Below are positions 11,685 through 21,680 of a stretch of 64,000 nucleotides of DNA, in pieces; position 1 is the stretch's first letter; the number at the start of each line of letters is the position of its first letter. The stretch covers positions 1,635,656 through 1,699,655 of the forward strand of contig NW_022985442.1 of NCBI RefSeq assembly GCF_010093595.1, read 5' to 3'. Both the position numbers and the translations under genes were made by a program. The notes under the pieces are model-generated. The model did no database searches and was not told where the DNA came from. It saw only the letters and a program-made list of their open reading frames with translations. Source of the stretch: Mytilinidion resinicola (Eukaryota > Ascomycota > Dothideomycetes > Mytilinidiales > Mytilinidiaceae).

Positions 11685-13278
11685 CTAGACTTTCTCGTCT
11701 CTGCTCTGCATATTTCTCGATCTCAAGCATGGTCGCGCAATCCTCTTTTGCCGCCATCCCATACCCTTCCAACGACTAATTAGTACACAAGCAATGCAGC
11801 CAACTCCCGTGAACAAGGAAAAGATTGTAAAAAACCACCCTCGTCCCACCGCATGCACCAAAGGTTCAATAACCGCCGCCGAAGCCGCACTCAGCCCGCA
11901 TCTCATGATCTGGCCCGCGGCATACGCAGTGCTCGGCGCGTCTGGAAACACATCAACGAGCAGAGCACTAGCTGTATGGCTCAAAAGAGTAGAACATGCG
12001 CAGATGAAAAACTGCAGGATGGTTGGAACCGAAGGATGAGCGCGTCTTTGAACTGCCCATCCATACCCTACTACTAGCACGATTTCGAGCATTACGAAAG
12101 GGATAATTTTTTCGATATCTGGCTCGCTCTATCGGGAAATTGCCCAAGTTTGCCCTTCCTTTATCGCTGATATCGATATTGTGTTTGCGTGCTGCTTTGG
12201 CGTAGTTCTTGTCGATGCGCTTGCTAGCGATGATGCCTCCAACGGTCATACCGGCTAGGGCTGATAGGAAAACGAGACCAATCTTCAATTCGTTATGCCC
12301 ATATGTTTCTTCGAATATTACTGGGATAGCAACCTGGAACATGCAATAGATGGAGTATGATGAGGCTACCATCCAAAAGTATTATGGCGGCATCTGGGTA
12401 TAGGATAATTTCGAAGAGAGCCGAAGACACTTAACAGGTCCCGGGTTGATTTTCTCAAATGATGCCCCGATTGTAGTCGCGGTTTGCTGTGGAGCTTCGT
12501 CGTTTCTCGCGCCATGTAAATTGGACGCCCAAGTTCGCCATAACTATTCCATGAACTGGCTTTGGTCCGTTGCCGACGACGCTGCGAGCCGTCTCCGGGA
12601 GTGTCCAACCCCAACCAGGAAGAGGCAAATCAGGGCCACCACCGGCAATGACAAGAGGGCCCAAGTATACCCGTTGGTGCTCAAAGCAATCGCTCCCGCA
12701 GTGACTGGTCCCACAGCCGATATGGCGTTGCACGTTGACAGCATAGGACCCAGCATCTTTCCGCGAGCAGATACAATGGCGACATCAGCAACGATGCCGT
12801 ACGCAATTGGCGGAGTGGCAGGGCCGCTGATACTCTGCAGTGCGCGGAGAGACATCAACGCGGCGTGGCTACTGCGGTTCAAGGCGAGGCCCAAACTCGC
12901 GCACGCATACATGGTAATCAAAGCTAGGAGAACAGGACGACGGCCGTACATATCCGCTAAAACCGCAAAGATCCCAGGAGATATTGCCTGGTAGACGGCG
13001 TATACGGTTACTGTCAAATTGATAGCTTGAACAGAGACGGAAAAGTGTTTGCTAAGCATTGGTATCAGCCGGAAGTAGATCGTGGCTGTGAGGGTTGAGA
13101 TGGTCATGATGTAGCCGAGGAGGTAGGCTAAGTAGGTGCGTATGCCGTCTGAGAATACGGAGTACTGCTCTTCTCCTGGAGAGGACGTTTCGCTAGATTG
13201 TGAGCTTTCAATCTTGTCTGTTGGTGCAGCCTTTGTACCGGTATCTTGCGTCGGCGATATTTCCTGGTGGTCAGTCAT
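11685..13278 (-). pseudogene. MFS drug:H+ antiporter (QDR/DHA1-like), multiply frameshifted
   Basis: The ATG at 13278 opens a 244-codon frame with a normal MFS N-terminal half: cytosolic tail, about six membrane segments and motif A (LADMYGRRP). The frame then breaks repeatedly, although the homologous protein continues without gaps. The conserved PETARSVVGNG segment follows in another frame from about 12600. Further shifts lie near 12455-12530, 12411-12423, 12369-12380 (before WMVASSYSIYC) and 12108-12125 (between NFPIERAR and IEKIIPFVML). The C-terminal membrane segments then run on to a stop at 11685. Each break is at most a few bases, too small for an intron. The family pumps drugs or organic compounds across the plasma membrane, but this copy cannot make a full protein unless the breaks are sequencing errors. 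It shares a 220-bp upstream region with the divergent fructosamine-kinase pseudogene. Confidence 0.85.
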
Positions 13279-13498
13279 AGTTGTAGAGAAGGGGAATGAT
13301 GTTCATCCCTTCAAATATTCAAGAGGTAGGAGAGAGGTGGAGGGTATGAAACAAGGTCCTCGTGCCCGGTCCTCTTGCAGCTTTGAGTCATAACTCGTTG
13401 GACTGCACCATAGCGGGCCCATTCATGCAACGACATAGGTGGTGATTCCGATCAGTACAAGTAAGGAAATATTTGCGAAGCTTGACGGAGTGTTCCCC

Positions 13499-14157
13499 AT
13501 GGACGAAGCCGTGATCGAAGGTAAACTTCATCCAAGGGTACATCACAACTGAAAGCTACTGACATTGTTCTCAGCCTTGCCCGAGGGACGAAAATTCCTC
13601 TCCGTAGAGGATTTCGGCACTAGCGCCTGGACTATCACTGGAAGAATCATGGCGTTGGAACCTGACGGCACTGAAAAGGCGTACTTCTTGAAAGTAAGTA
13701 CCCCCAAGTCTATCGTGGAAGAGCCAGAGCTAATACGAAGGCTACAGGTAGCGTATAGCGAACACGGTCGAATCATGTTCAACGACGAGTGGGAATCTTC
13801 CAGGGAGATATACAAGCTCATGCCTGACTTCATTCCTGAGCCCTTCGGCTTTGGAAAGTACAAAGTCGAGAACCCTGCCACGTACTTCTACCTGTCCGAG
13901 TTTGTGGATATGGATGTAACGACGGCGCCGCCGCCCGACGAGTTCACTGCAAGGCTAGCAGCCATGCACAGAGACAGCCAGTCTCCCACTGGCAACTTTG
14001 GCTTCCAGGTTGCTACCTGCGATGGAAAGATGGCCCATACAGTAGATTGGCAGGAGAGCTGGGCAGATTCTCTACCGAAAGCTGTTCCTCGGCATGTGCA
14101 AGTTGAATCTAGAGACCAACGGGCCATGGCCTGAGCTGGAGCGTGCTACTGATCAAG
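13499..14157 (+). pseudogene. Fructosamine/ketosamine-3-kinase-like gene, frameshifted and 3'-truncated
   Basis: Exon 1 (13499-13520) encodes MDEAVIE and an intron at 13521-13574 leads into exon 2 (13575 on). The product matches the N-terminal half of the fructosamine kinase family: a nucleotide-loop region (FGTSAWTITGRI), the lysine strand (KAYFLKV) and the segment SPTGNFGFQVATCDGKMAHT. At about 14068-14072 one extra base shifts the frame. The original frame stops at 14134, but the +1 frame continues the homology for about 28 codons (KLFLGMCKLNLETNGPWPEL) to about 14156. The catalytic C-lobe (the HGDLWxGN region) is absent, so the 3' half is lost. Family members phosphorylate sugar-protein adducts so that they fall off. 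This copy is almost certainly inactive. Confidence 0.8.
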
Positions 14158-14219
14158 TATGTACTTAACATCCTCGATTCAGCAGCCTTGCATATCACAT
14201 CCTAGCTCTCATACTTATC

Positions 14220-14423
14220 ATGGCTGGACGAAATACTCCATGCAAGATTGCGATGTTTAGTTCCGGAGACGTCAGCTGCATTGTCGTCCGCGAGGCTGCG
14301 CGGCTTCCCGACTTCCAAATAGTCGGTGCGCTCGTGTATCAGGAGAAGCAGGATGGCGTTGATATTGGCACGCTGGCCGGCATCGCGCCTCTCGGAGTGA
14401 AGTCCGCACTTACCATGACTTAA
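14220..14423 (+). pseudogene. N-terminal fragment of an NAD(P)-binding dihydrodipicolinate-reductase-like protein
   Basis: A 67-codon frame begins at an ATG and contains a Rossmann-like first strand and loop (KIAMFSSGDVSCIVVREAAR), followed by VGALVYQEKQDGVDIGTLAG and IAPLGV. This matches the start of DapB-like or diaminopentanoate-dehydrogenase-like proteins, which run to 350 or more residues. The frame stops abruptly after IAPLGVKSALTMT and no continuation was found in the next 800 bases in any frame. The second glycine of the dinucleotide motif appears to be replaced by serine (GDVSC). I read it as a 5' remnant; the family assignment is moderate. Confidence 0.45.
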
Positions 14424-15217
14424 CGGGAGTGGTCCGCATTGCTTGAGTTTAGGTTGTCAGCCATTGGAAGGGTATGGAATGGCGGCGGAAGAAGGATTGC
14501 TTGAAAATAAGAAAGACGGGCACGTGACTAGGCAATAATTGAAATGAGGTGGGCGGTGAAGGGACCGGGTGCCAAGCTTTGAATGCTATTATTCACTCGA
14601 CAAATGCATGAATGCTGTACCCAACCGTGCCAACCTGATCCAAATCTTCATGTGCCAAGTCATTGAGCGCAACTCTCGGTCTCTTGTCGCATGACAAAGG
14701 TTATGATTCTAATTCAGGCGCGGGCTCAAAGAACCTCGGAAGTCGAGATGCCGAACAAAGTGTCGTCAGTGCCCGCCCCATCATTGACGACTGCAATTGA
14801 GAACGCAGCACTCACACGGTAGCCCCGCCAGCGTTTTCCCCCGGCCAAGCTGTTCACCGACATGCGCCAAGCAGACACAGGATCATATCCCAGGTGGCGG
14901 CTGACGAGAGAGGAGAGGCGGCCAAGTTAAGCACAGAGCCGGTGGCATTACGAAACTTTGAGCGTGTCTAGATGCTCGGGAGAAACCGCGACCGCTATTT
15001 GTTCTACCAGGGTCCAAGACCTTACGACTCCTCCGGGACCACGCCTGCAAATCACCTTTAGCTTATATGTAAAGCTCCCTACCCCACCGATTCGAGTCCA
15101 ATTTGACTTTCCTACTATACGTAGACCCTTCGCCCGAATTTAAATACGGATGGCCTAGTACCACGGTTCACCGCCGACGACCTCCCTATAAACGACCGAT
15201 CCCGTACATACGACACC
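14424..15217. other. Intergenic region upstream of the NRAMP gene
   Basis: This region holds the NRAMP promoter and leader. There is no further trace of the truncated reductase. Two minimal upstream ORFs, at 15067-15072 and 15150-15158, are listed separately. Confidence 0.45.
15067..15158 (+). promoter_or_regulatory. Two minimal upstream ORFs before the NRAMP transporter
   Basis: A start-stop element (ATGTAA, 15067-15072) and a two-codon ORF (ATG GCC TAG, 15150-15158) lie 151 and 68 bases upstream of the NRAMP ATG. No other ATG lies between the first of these and the main start. They matter only if the transcript begins upstream of them, which sequence alone cannot show. Confidence 0.35.
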
Positions 15218-17272
15218 ATGAATTGCCCTTCGCGCGTCAATCCAGCGCATATGGATGGCTGGAATCAGAATCCCGATTCCCTGAACGCTGATGCGACGAC
15301 GAGGGCGGATTTGGGCGAAATGGCGAATGCGAGACTGAGGCGGGATAGTTCGGAGATGGGGGAGCTGCAGCAACTACAGATTGAGGAGGGGGGGAAGGAT
15401 AATGATAATGAGGGGAACAATAATGGGAGCGAGGAGGGGAAGGGGGTGGGCGGGGCTGGGGTTACTGAGAACGGTACTCTGGCTGCTGCTGCAGAGGGTG
15501 GTGATGGAGGACGGAAAGATGGAGGTTTGGGGAAGAGACCAACACCGGCGATGGTGAGATTTGGGAAGAAGGCATGGCATATTGGCGCGAAGTATCTCAG
15601 TTTCATCGGCCCGGGGTTCATGGTTGCGGTGGCCTATATAGATCCTGGTGAGTGGCGGTGGGGGTTTTTTTTGCGGAGTCTGGGGTCCCGCGACACCTTT
15701 CTTTGGAGACTGCTTCACGACGAATGGTGCGAGTGGAAATCAAGCTCTTGCCACTCAGATCTTTTTCTGAAAGATTGGGTTCCTGTAATTGAAAGATCGA
15801 AGCTAACGATTCTCTAGGTAACTATGCTACGGACGTTGCTGCTGGAGCTTCCTATAGATTCAGGCTCCTCTTCATCATCCTCATGTCCAACATCTTCGCC
15901 ATCTTCCTCCAGTCGCTATGCATCAAGCTGGGCTCGGTCACGGGGATGAATCTCGCTGAGAATTGTAGGGCTCATCTTCCGCCTTGGCTGAATTATGTGC
16001 TCTACGCTTTTGCGGAGTCGGCGATCATTGCTACTGATATGGCGGAGGTGTGTTCTCTCATTTATGCGCTTAGCATCCTACTAACCTCAGGTGCAGGTCA
16101 TTGGCACTGCCATTGCTCTTAACGTCCTTCTGAAGATACCCCTGGTTGCTGGCTGTGCCATTTCCATCGTGGATGTACTCATAATCTTGTTCTTTTACCG
16201 ACCCTCTGGCTCGATACGCGCTCTACGCGCCTTCGAATTTTTTGTAATGGCATTGGTGCTCGGAGTGGTAATATGCTTCTGTTTCCAACTCAGCTTGATC
16301 GAAAATACGTCTGTCGGTGAAGTCTTCCGTGGCTACCTGCCATCCTCAGCCATCGTAGAATCCCAAGGGTAAGAAAATCGCTCTTCATATCCATACAGTA
16401 GCTAAATCTCTATCAGCTTATTCCAGTCATGCGGAATCCTTGGTGCCACCGTCATGCCACATAGTCTCTATCTCGGATCTGGGATCGTCCAAGCCCGCCT
16501 GCGCGACTTCGACAAAAATGAAGGCAATCTTTCCGACCTAGGAACCACCGAATCTCACGACACCACTAGGGACGACCGCGATACCGAATTCGCTAAATAC
16601 CGCCCCTCTCTTGCCGCAATTCGCTCCTGCATGACCTACAGCATCGTCGAGCTCGCCGTCTCACTGTTCACATTCGCCCTCTTCGTCAACAGCGCCATTC
16701 TCATCGTCGCCGGCGCTTCTCTATACAATGTCGATGGCTCAGACAACGCCGACCTCTTCACAATCCACGACCTGCTCTCCAAATCTCTCGCACCCGCCGC
16801 CGGCACCATCTTCGCCCTCGCATTGCTCCTCTCCGGCACCTCCGCCGGCATCGTCTGCACCATCGCCGGGCAAATGGTCTCAGAAGGCCAGCTCAACTGG
16901 ACCGTCAAGCCCTGGGTGCGCCGCCTCATGACGCGCAGCATCAGCATCACGCCTAGCATCATCATTGCAGGCGCGGTGGGGCGGCATGGCTTGAGTCGGG
17001 CGCTGGAGGGCAGCCAGGTTGCGCTGAGTGTGATTCTGCCCTTCACTAGTGCGCCGCTCATTTGGTTCACGTGTCGCAGTCAGTATATGAAGGTTTCGGT
17101 GGGAGCGGGTGGGGTTGATGAGGGGAGTGGGGAGGATGCGGAGAGGGACAGTCCGCGGGATGTGCAGATGCGGAATCATTGGATTACGGCCAGTTTTGCG
17201 GTGGTGATTTGGGCGGTGATTGTGGTTATGAATATTGCGTTGCTTGTGCTTGTTGGTAAGGGGGTTGCGTAA
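15218..17272 (+). CDS. NRAMP-family divalent metal transporter (SMF-like)
   Basis: Exons 15218-15647, 15818-16047, 16097-16368 and 16417-17272 join in phase to 595 residues. After an acidic, Gly-rich cytosolic tail of about 120 residues, TM1 carries the metal-binding motif DPGN (AVAYIDPGNYATD, split by intron 1 between Pro-Gly and Asn) and TM6 carries MPH (GATVMPHSLYLGSG). Both are hallmarks of proton-coupled Mn/Fe/Co importers. About 11 hydrophobic segments are visible, ending in a TM close to the C-terminus. In fungi the SMF proteins act at the plasma membrane, vacuole or endosome. The gene is complete, although it sits next to a cluster of pseudogenes. Which SMF paralogue it is cannot be told from sequence. 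Confidence 0.93.
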
Positions 17273-18042
17273 AGCGGGTAGCATGGTTTGGAGTATTAGA
17301 GGGTCTGTTCATGGAGTTATTATGGGTCTGGAAAATGGGTGAAGGTCCTTCTTGCTGCAATAATCCCAGATCTTTCTGCCGAATACTGAAATATGCATGG
17401 CTGAGTACGGTAGCAAATAATACTCTTCGGTCTCCGAGTCTTCTAGTGCGACTATCTTCACGTTGCAATGTGCTACTTCAGGCACGCCGTAATAGGCCAT
17501 TGCTCTCATTCGCTAAAAACCAGTCATGCACCAATTCGGAAGGTCAGTAACGGCTACCCACATGCTACCCGCAGTGTCCCAGTCTTGTCCGCAGTTCTCC
17601 CTTCTCCAATCCCTTCAAAGGCTGCTTATGAGAATGTTTCAAGGTGTAGTATCATGTTAAGTGACGGTGACTTGCTCTAAGCAGAAGGTGAAAATAGTGG
17701 AGTCCCCCTGCACGAGTGCAACGGGCGCTAATTCGACTCATGTTGGCTCATTCGCCAGTTTCGGGTGACACCAAGATGGATATATATTGAGGTACAAAGT
17801 GCCCGCGTGACGTTCGAGGTTGTTTGTTGTAGCCGCACTTGACTTGATTTTCTCGACATCAGGACCTAGAAGTTCCTTCCTTCCTATCAACACAGTCAGC
17901 TGACGACTACTTCCACTTCGCTTTCAAGCCGCTTCTGGCCGCTTGAGCTTCTAGTCTGCTTCTAATCTGCTTCTACAGATACGACTTCTTCCGACATCCC
18001 TGTGTCACTCTTCTGAACTTCTCACGACAAGAGCAACTCGAC
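17273..18042. other. Intergenic region, NRAMP 3' end to GNAT promoter
   Basis: The first part holds the NRAMP 3' UTR. From about 17770 the sequence becomes pyrimidine-rich with a TATA-like stretch (atatatattg near 17780), as expected for the promoter and leader of the acetyltransferase gene at 18043. No repeat or RNA gene is seen. Confidence 0.45.
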
Positions 18043-19186
18043 ATGGCTGAATCTAACGAGAAACGCCCTCACTTCAAGCCTGGTGAGGTCATCATTTCGC
18101 CGGTAACTGAGGCGGATCTGATCTCCCTCGTAAGTCTTTCTCTACCGCTCATGTCTCATTTCAAGCCCTCTCGATCTCATAATCTCAAATTCTCGTCATT
18201 CATCAGTCTAATCATATCGTCTCAAATCTCACATGTTCAACTTCCATCTTCTAAACTCAACCTCACATAATCATTTCAACATGCCACCACTAACACCCCC
18301 CACAGTCCGAAGGCTACTACGCCTCCTTCGGGGACGCCTGGTTCGACAAGGTATCTCCACTCCTCCACCCCCCCCATCTCCTCCCCCATCCCCTCCCCTC
18401 CCCCACTAACCCCCCCACCAGATCGAACCCGTCTCCATCCGCCCCTCCCCCAGCACCCAAGCCTTCCGCTTCGCCGAGCGCATGAAGCCCTGGCTGCGCG
18501 AGCCGCACACCCGCTGGACCAAAGCGACGCTCGCCCCCACTGCCCCGGGCTACGACCCCGCCCACCCCGACCGCGTGATCGGGCACGCCGGCTGGCTGGG
18601 CCCCGCGCGCACGGCGATTGAGACGCTGAACTTCTGGCGCAAGGACGCCACCGACGTGCTGGGGTGGCGCGAGAAGATGGGGTGGACGAAAGAGTATGAG
18701 GAGGAGCTGTGGAGCGGGACGGATGTGGAGGTCTATACGGGGATTTTCCTGAAGTGGGATCCGGTGAGGGGCGCGAAGATGGAGGGGAAGGGGGGGTATT
18801 GGTGAGTGAGATTCGGTTGTGGGAGCTGCTTGATTGTTTTTTTTTTGGGGGGGGGGGATTAGAAGGGGGTTTTATAGGGAGGTGAGAGGAATGGCTGGCT
18901 GACGTTTGCGCGTAGGCATCTTGCGCCGCTCTGGGTTGTTCCCGAGTTCCAGGGCCGTGGGGTTGCGAGCTTGTTGATGAAGGATGTGACGGATATTGCG
19001 GATTCGCAGACGCCGTCGACGCCGATGTATTTGGAGGCGATGGAGGCGGCGATGCCGATTTATCGGCATTTTGGGTATGAGGATGTGGAGGGCGAGGGAG
19101 CGGGGTTTGTGATGATTCGGTATGGACCGCCGAAGGAGGAGGGCACGGGAGAGAAGGAGGGTGCAGAGGAGAAGGAGGCGGAATAG
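18043..19186 (+). CDS. GNAT-family N-acetyltransferase
   Basis: Exons 18043-18129, 18306-18350, 18422-18801 and 18916-19186 give 260 residues. The C-terminal third holds the acetyl-CoA binding motif of GNAT enzymes (LWVVPEFQGRGVASLLM, Q-x-x-G-x-G/A), followed by YLEAMEAAMPIYRHFGYE, the usual strand-helix where the last substrate-side loop folds. The N-terminal two thirds read like fungal GNATs of unknown substrate (FRFAERMKPWL, then VIGHAGWLGP). The C-terminus is a charged Glu/Gly/Lys tail. No signal or membrane segment is present, so it is probably cytosolic. Two introns are extreme in composition: 18351-18421 is almost pure pyrimidine, and 18802-18915 contains a T-run followed by a G-run. 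The substrate is unknown. Confidence 0.85.
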
Positions 19187-20122
19187 AGAAGAGTAAGGTG
19201 ACTGTGGAGAGCGGGTAGTGGAGGTGGTGTGAGAATGATATGAATGCGAGCAGAAGTGAGATTGATTGAGAGATGGTTTGGTGGTATATCTTGATCTTTC
19301 GATGGCTGGGAAGGGGTTTACGACATAATAGCTGAGAGCTCGAGGATGGAGATCCCTGCTCAGGTGATAGTCACTGGACTTGACCTAAGGCTCTCTTCGG
19401 TACCTAGCTAGGAGTATAAAAGACTTGCTTCAAAACGAGCTACACTGGCGAGCATGAGCTGTCCATGGCTGTACCGGTCAAAACTGGCTGCTCGCCTGGT
19501 ACGATGTGGAGCCGTTGAGTGCTGTCAAAAATCGTCACCAGCTCTACTCATGTCTTGGGAGATCTGGTGGTAGAAGTTGTGTCTGTAGAGGGGTGTTCAA
19601 GCCGGGTAGTAATGATGTGCAGCAATTCCGGAGTATCCTGGTGGCCGTTGCCTATCATTATTGAAGTCGGAGCGCAGTATACCCGTATGCTAGCGGTCAC
19701 TTTTAACGAACCTTTCTAGTAGCGACAAGGAAAGAGTTCAGAGTGAAGCGGTTCGGTAGAAGTAGCTGCTGAAGGTCATCATGGCGGGACCCACGAGCAC
19801 CTCCACTCATACTTCGGGCGGGATAGGTATGTTAATCCATCCCATTGCACCTAATGAAGCATTCCCTTTCAGAGCACACCACTTCTGCGCACACACCATA
19901 TTGGTGTCGCTCGTGTACTGTGTGCACCACCCATCAGTCTCCTCCTCCGGTTATTTTCATCTGCCTCCGGGTTCCTCCTTCTCTAGTTCATTGGGAGTGG
20001 TACGAGTTGTTCTTTTATATTGGCGAAAGAATCGTTCTGCGCTAGGTGCACGTGGTGTACGTGGTGTGCACGTGTTCTAACAACTACAAAAGCACTTGCG
20101 GTTGAAAAGAGAAGATACATCG
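19187..20122. other. Intergenic region with paired CACGTG sites
   Basis: No coding remnant is recognised. At 20047-20054 and 20067-20074 the octamer TGCACGTG occurs twice, exactly 20 bases apart, which would put two E-box-type sites about two helical turns apart. Whether they are used is unknown, because the gene downstream is truncated. Confidence 0.4.
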
Positions 20123-20250
20123 TCTCTTTACGTCCGGTGGTCTAGCGCTGAACTGAGTCGACCCTGGTATACCTCTTTTCTGGGCTAATACTTAACCGAG
20201 TTCAGGATTGATTGGCTAGAAGGTTGCTGGTTTCTCTTAAAGGCACCAGG
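20123..20250 (+). repeat. Dispersed repeat, copy A
   Basis: About 128 bp closely resembling 21681-21815 in the same orientation. Shared blocks include cgtccggtg, ctagcgc, aactgagtc, ttttctgggctaat and a degenerate gattgattggctagaagg. Within it, tggtctagcgc and gagtcgaccc weakly resemble RNA polymerase III A and B boxes, but they are closer together than in a tRNA. It ends within a few bases of where homology of the truncated LCCL-family gene begins. Confidence 0.6.
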
Positions 20251-20251
20251 A

Positions 20252-21286
20252 GTTGCTCAATGTCAGGATCCTCAATGGCGCGCGTTCGGAGTTTCACTTG
20301 TATTCACTACCGTGCTGTCGCTCTACACAACTTCGTCTGCCCTCTTCTTTGGATCCGTTTTCACCAGCGTTTTCTTCCAGACGGCTCTTGCATCAGACCC
20401 TCCGGACTCGACAACATATGATGGCGTGATATCCGCGGCAACAGGCCGCTTTCTTCCTGCTGCGTTTGTGGCGCTTTTCATCTATCAGTACTTCGTCCGA
20501 TACACCTTGCGGAAGCTGAAAGCACCGTTCGAAAGGACTTTCTTGTGGCTAGGTGCCTGCTGGATCGGCGCCATCGGCAACCATGCTTTTGAAAAGATAC
20601 CCATTTCACGTCTCACGCCTCACGATTTACAGCAGCAACCGGGCGCAATCACAGCGCTGATTTTGATAATACTCTTAATAGTTGGAATAGCAGTCTTTCA
20701 GACATGGGCATTCAGAATCGAAGGCAGGCTCGCCCGCTACCTCGCTATATATGCCATTCTTCTAGCGTCAATCCTCCTACTCCTCGCAATTCCGCGTCTG
20801 AATCTTCGTATTCATCACTACATTCTAGCTTTGCTTCTGCTGCCTGGAACGACACTGCAGACCCGCCCGAGCCTCCTCTACCAAGGCTTCTTAGTTGGCC
20901 TCTTCATTAATGGAATCGGTCGCTGGGGCTTCGACAGCATCCTTCAGACCGCTACGGCCCTACGGTCAGACGCGAAACTCGGCAGTTTCCTACCATCGAT
21001 CCCAATCCCACTTATAACTAGGGATAACATAACCTTCTCCCTCGATTTAGCAAATGGATACGACGGTATCAGCGCGCTAGTCAATGACGTAGAACGGTTT
21101 CGTAGATTTGATGAGCGGAGCACGACATTCACATGGAGTAGAACGGAGGGGGTCGACGTGGAGTATTTTCGGTTCGGCTTCGTTAAGTATGCAAGACTAG
21201 GAGGTGTTCTCGTGCAGGACTGCACTAAGGCTGGTGTCTGGAAAGATACTGGATGGATTCAGATGCAGCCCGGGCCGAGTAAATAG
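20252..21286 (+). pseudogene. 5'-truncated fungal LCCL-domain membrane protein
   Basis: A clean frame runs to 21286 and encodes the C-terminal, multi-membrane-spanning part of the fungal LCCL protein family: VAQCQDPQWRAFGVS, LTPHDLQQQPGAITALI, LRIHHYILALLLLPGT, RPSLLYQGFLVGLFINGIGR and GWGFDSILQT-type segments, then a soluble tail. The N-terminal cytosolic part, first TM and LCCL domain normally found upstream are missing. The frame has no in-frame ATG until the last few codons, so it has no start of its own. Homology begins at about 20252, directly after dispersed repeat A. The rest is open and well conserved, suggesting a recent break. An unrecognised upstream exon spliced across the repeat is the alternative, but I found none. 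Confidence 0.75.
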
Positions 21287-21443
21287 TCTTGAACGCAAAT
21301 CTGATCCTCTTATAGATCTAATACATACAGAAACAAACACACGCAGAAAAGACTTTTCGTTAGACCCCTAAATATAAGCAGACAAGTGCATGCATTTTAC
21401 ACCTAACTGTTAAAGTAGGTATCAACGTTATACAGCCTCCAGG

Positions 21444-21679
21444 GCATGGTATACTGGGAAATGGAACACTCGAAATCTGGTGCCGGCGTACCACTTTTGA
21501 TATCTTTACACACCACAACGTAGGATGTACGAGCTGAAAAGTTTACAAGGAGTAAAGTCAGCTCTTTTATACATGCCTTCCAGTTTATAGAATAATTGAA
21601 TAAGGTTGTGGAGCAGGAAAATTCAAGTTGTAGTCGGGAAGTTTAGTAAGCGAGTGTCCCATTTCCCAGTATACCATGC
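21444..21679. repeat. 29-bp inverted repeat pair with 178-bp spacer
   Basis: The left arm (21444-21472, gcatggtatactgggaaatg continuing) and the right arm (21651-21679) are reverse complements at 28 of 29 positions. The interior does not continue the complementarity. The right arm ends one base before dispersed repeat copy B. The layout resembles the ends of a small non-autonomous transposon (MITE-like) or a local inverted duplication. No flanking target-site duplication could be confirmed. Confidence 0.7.
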
Positions 21680-21680
21680 C

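Noticed and set aside
20123..20250. A tRNA gene, suggested by A-box and B-box-like words
   Set aside because: The two boxes are too close together, no cloverleaf or acceptor stem can be paired, and the second copy is diverged at the same places.
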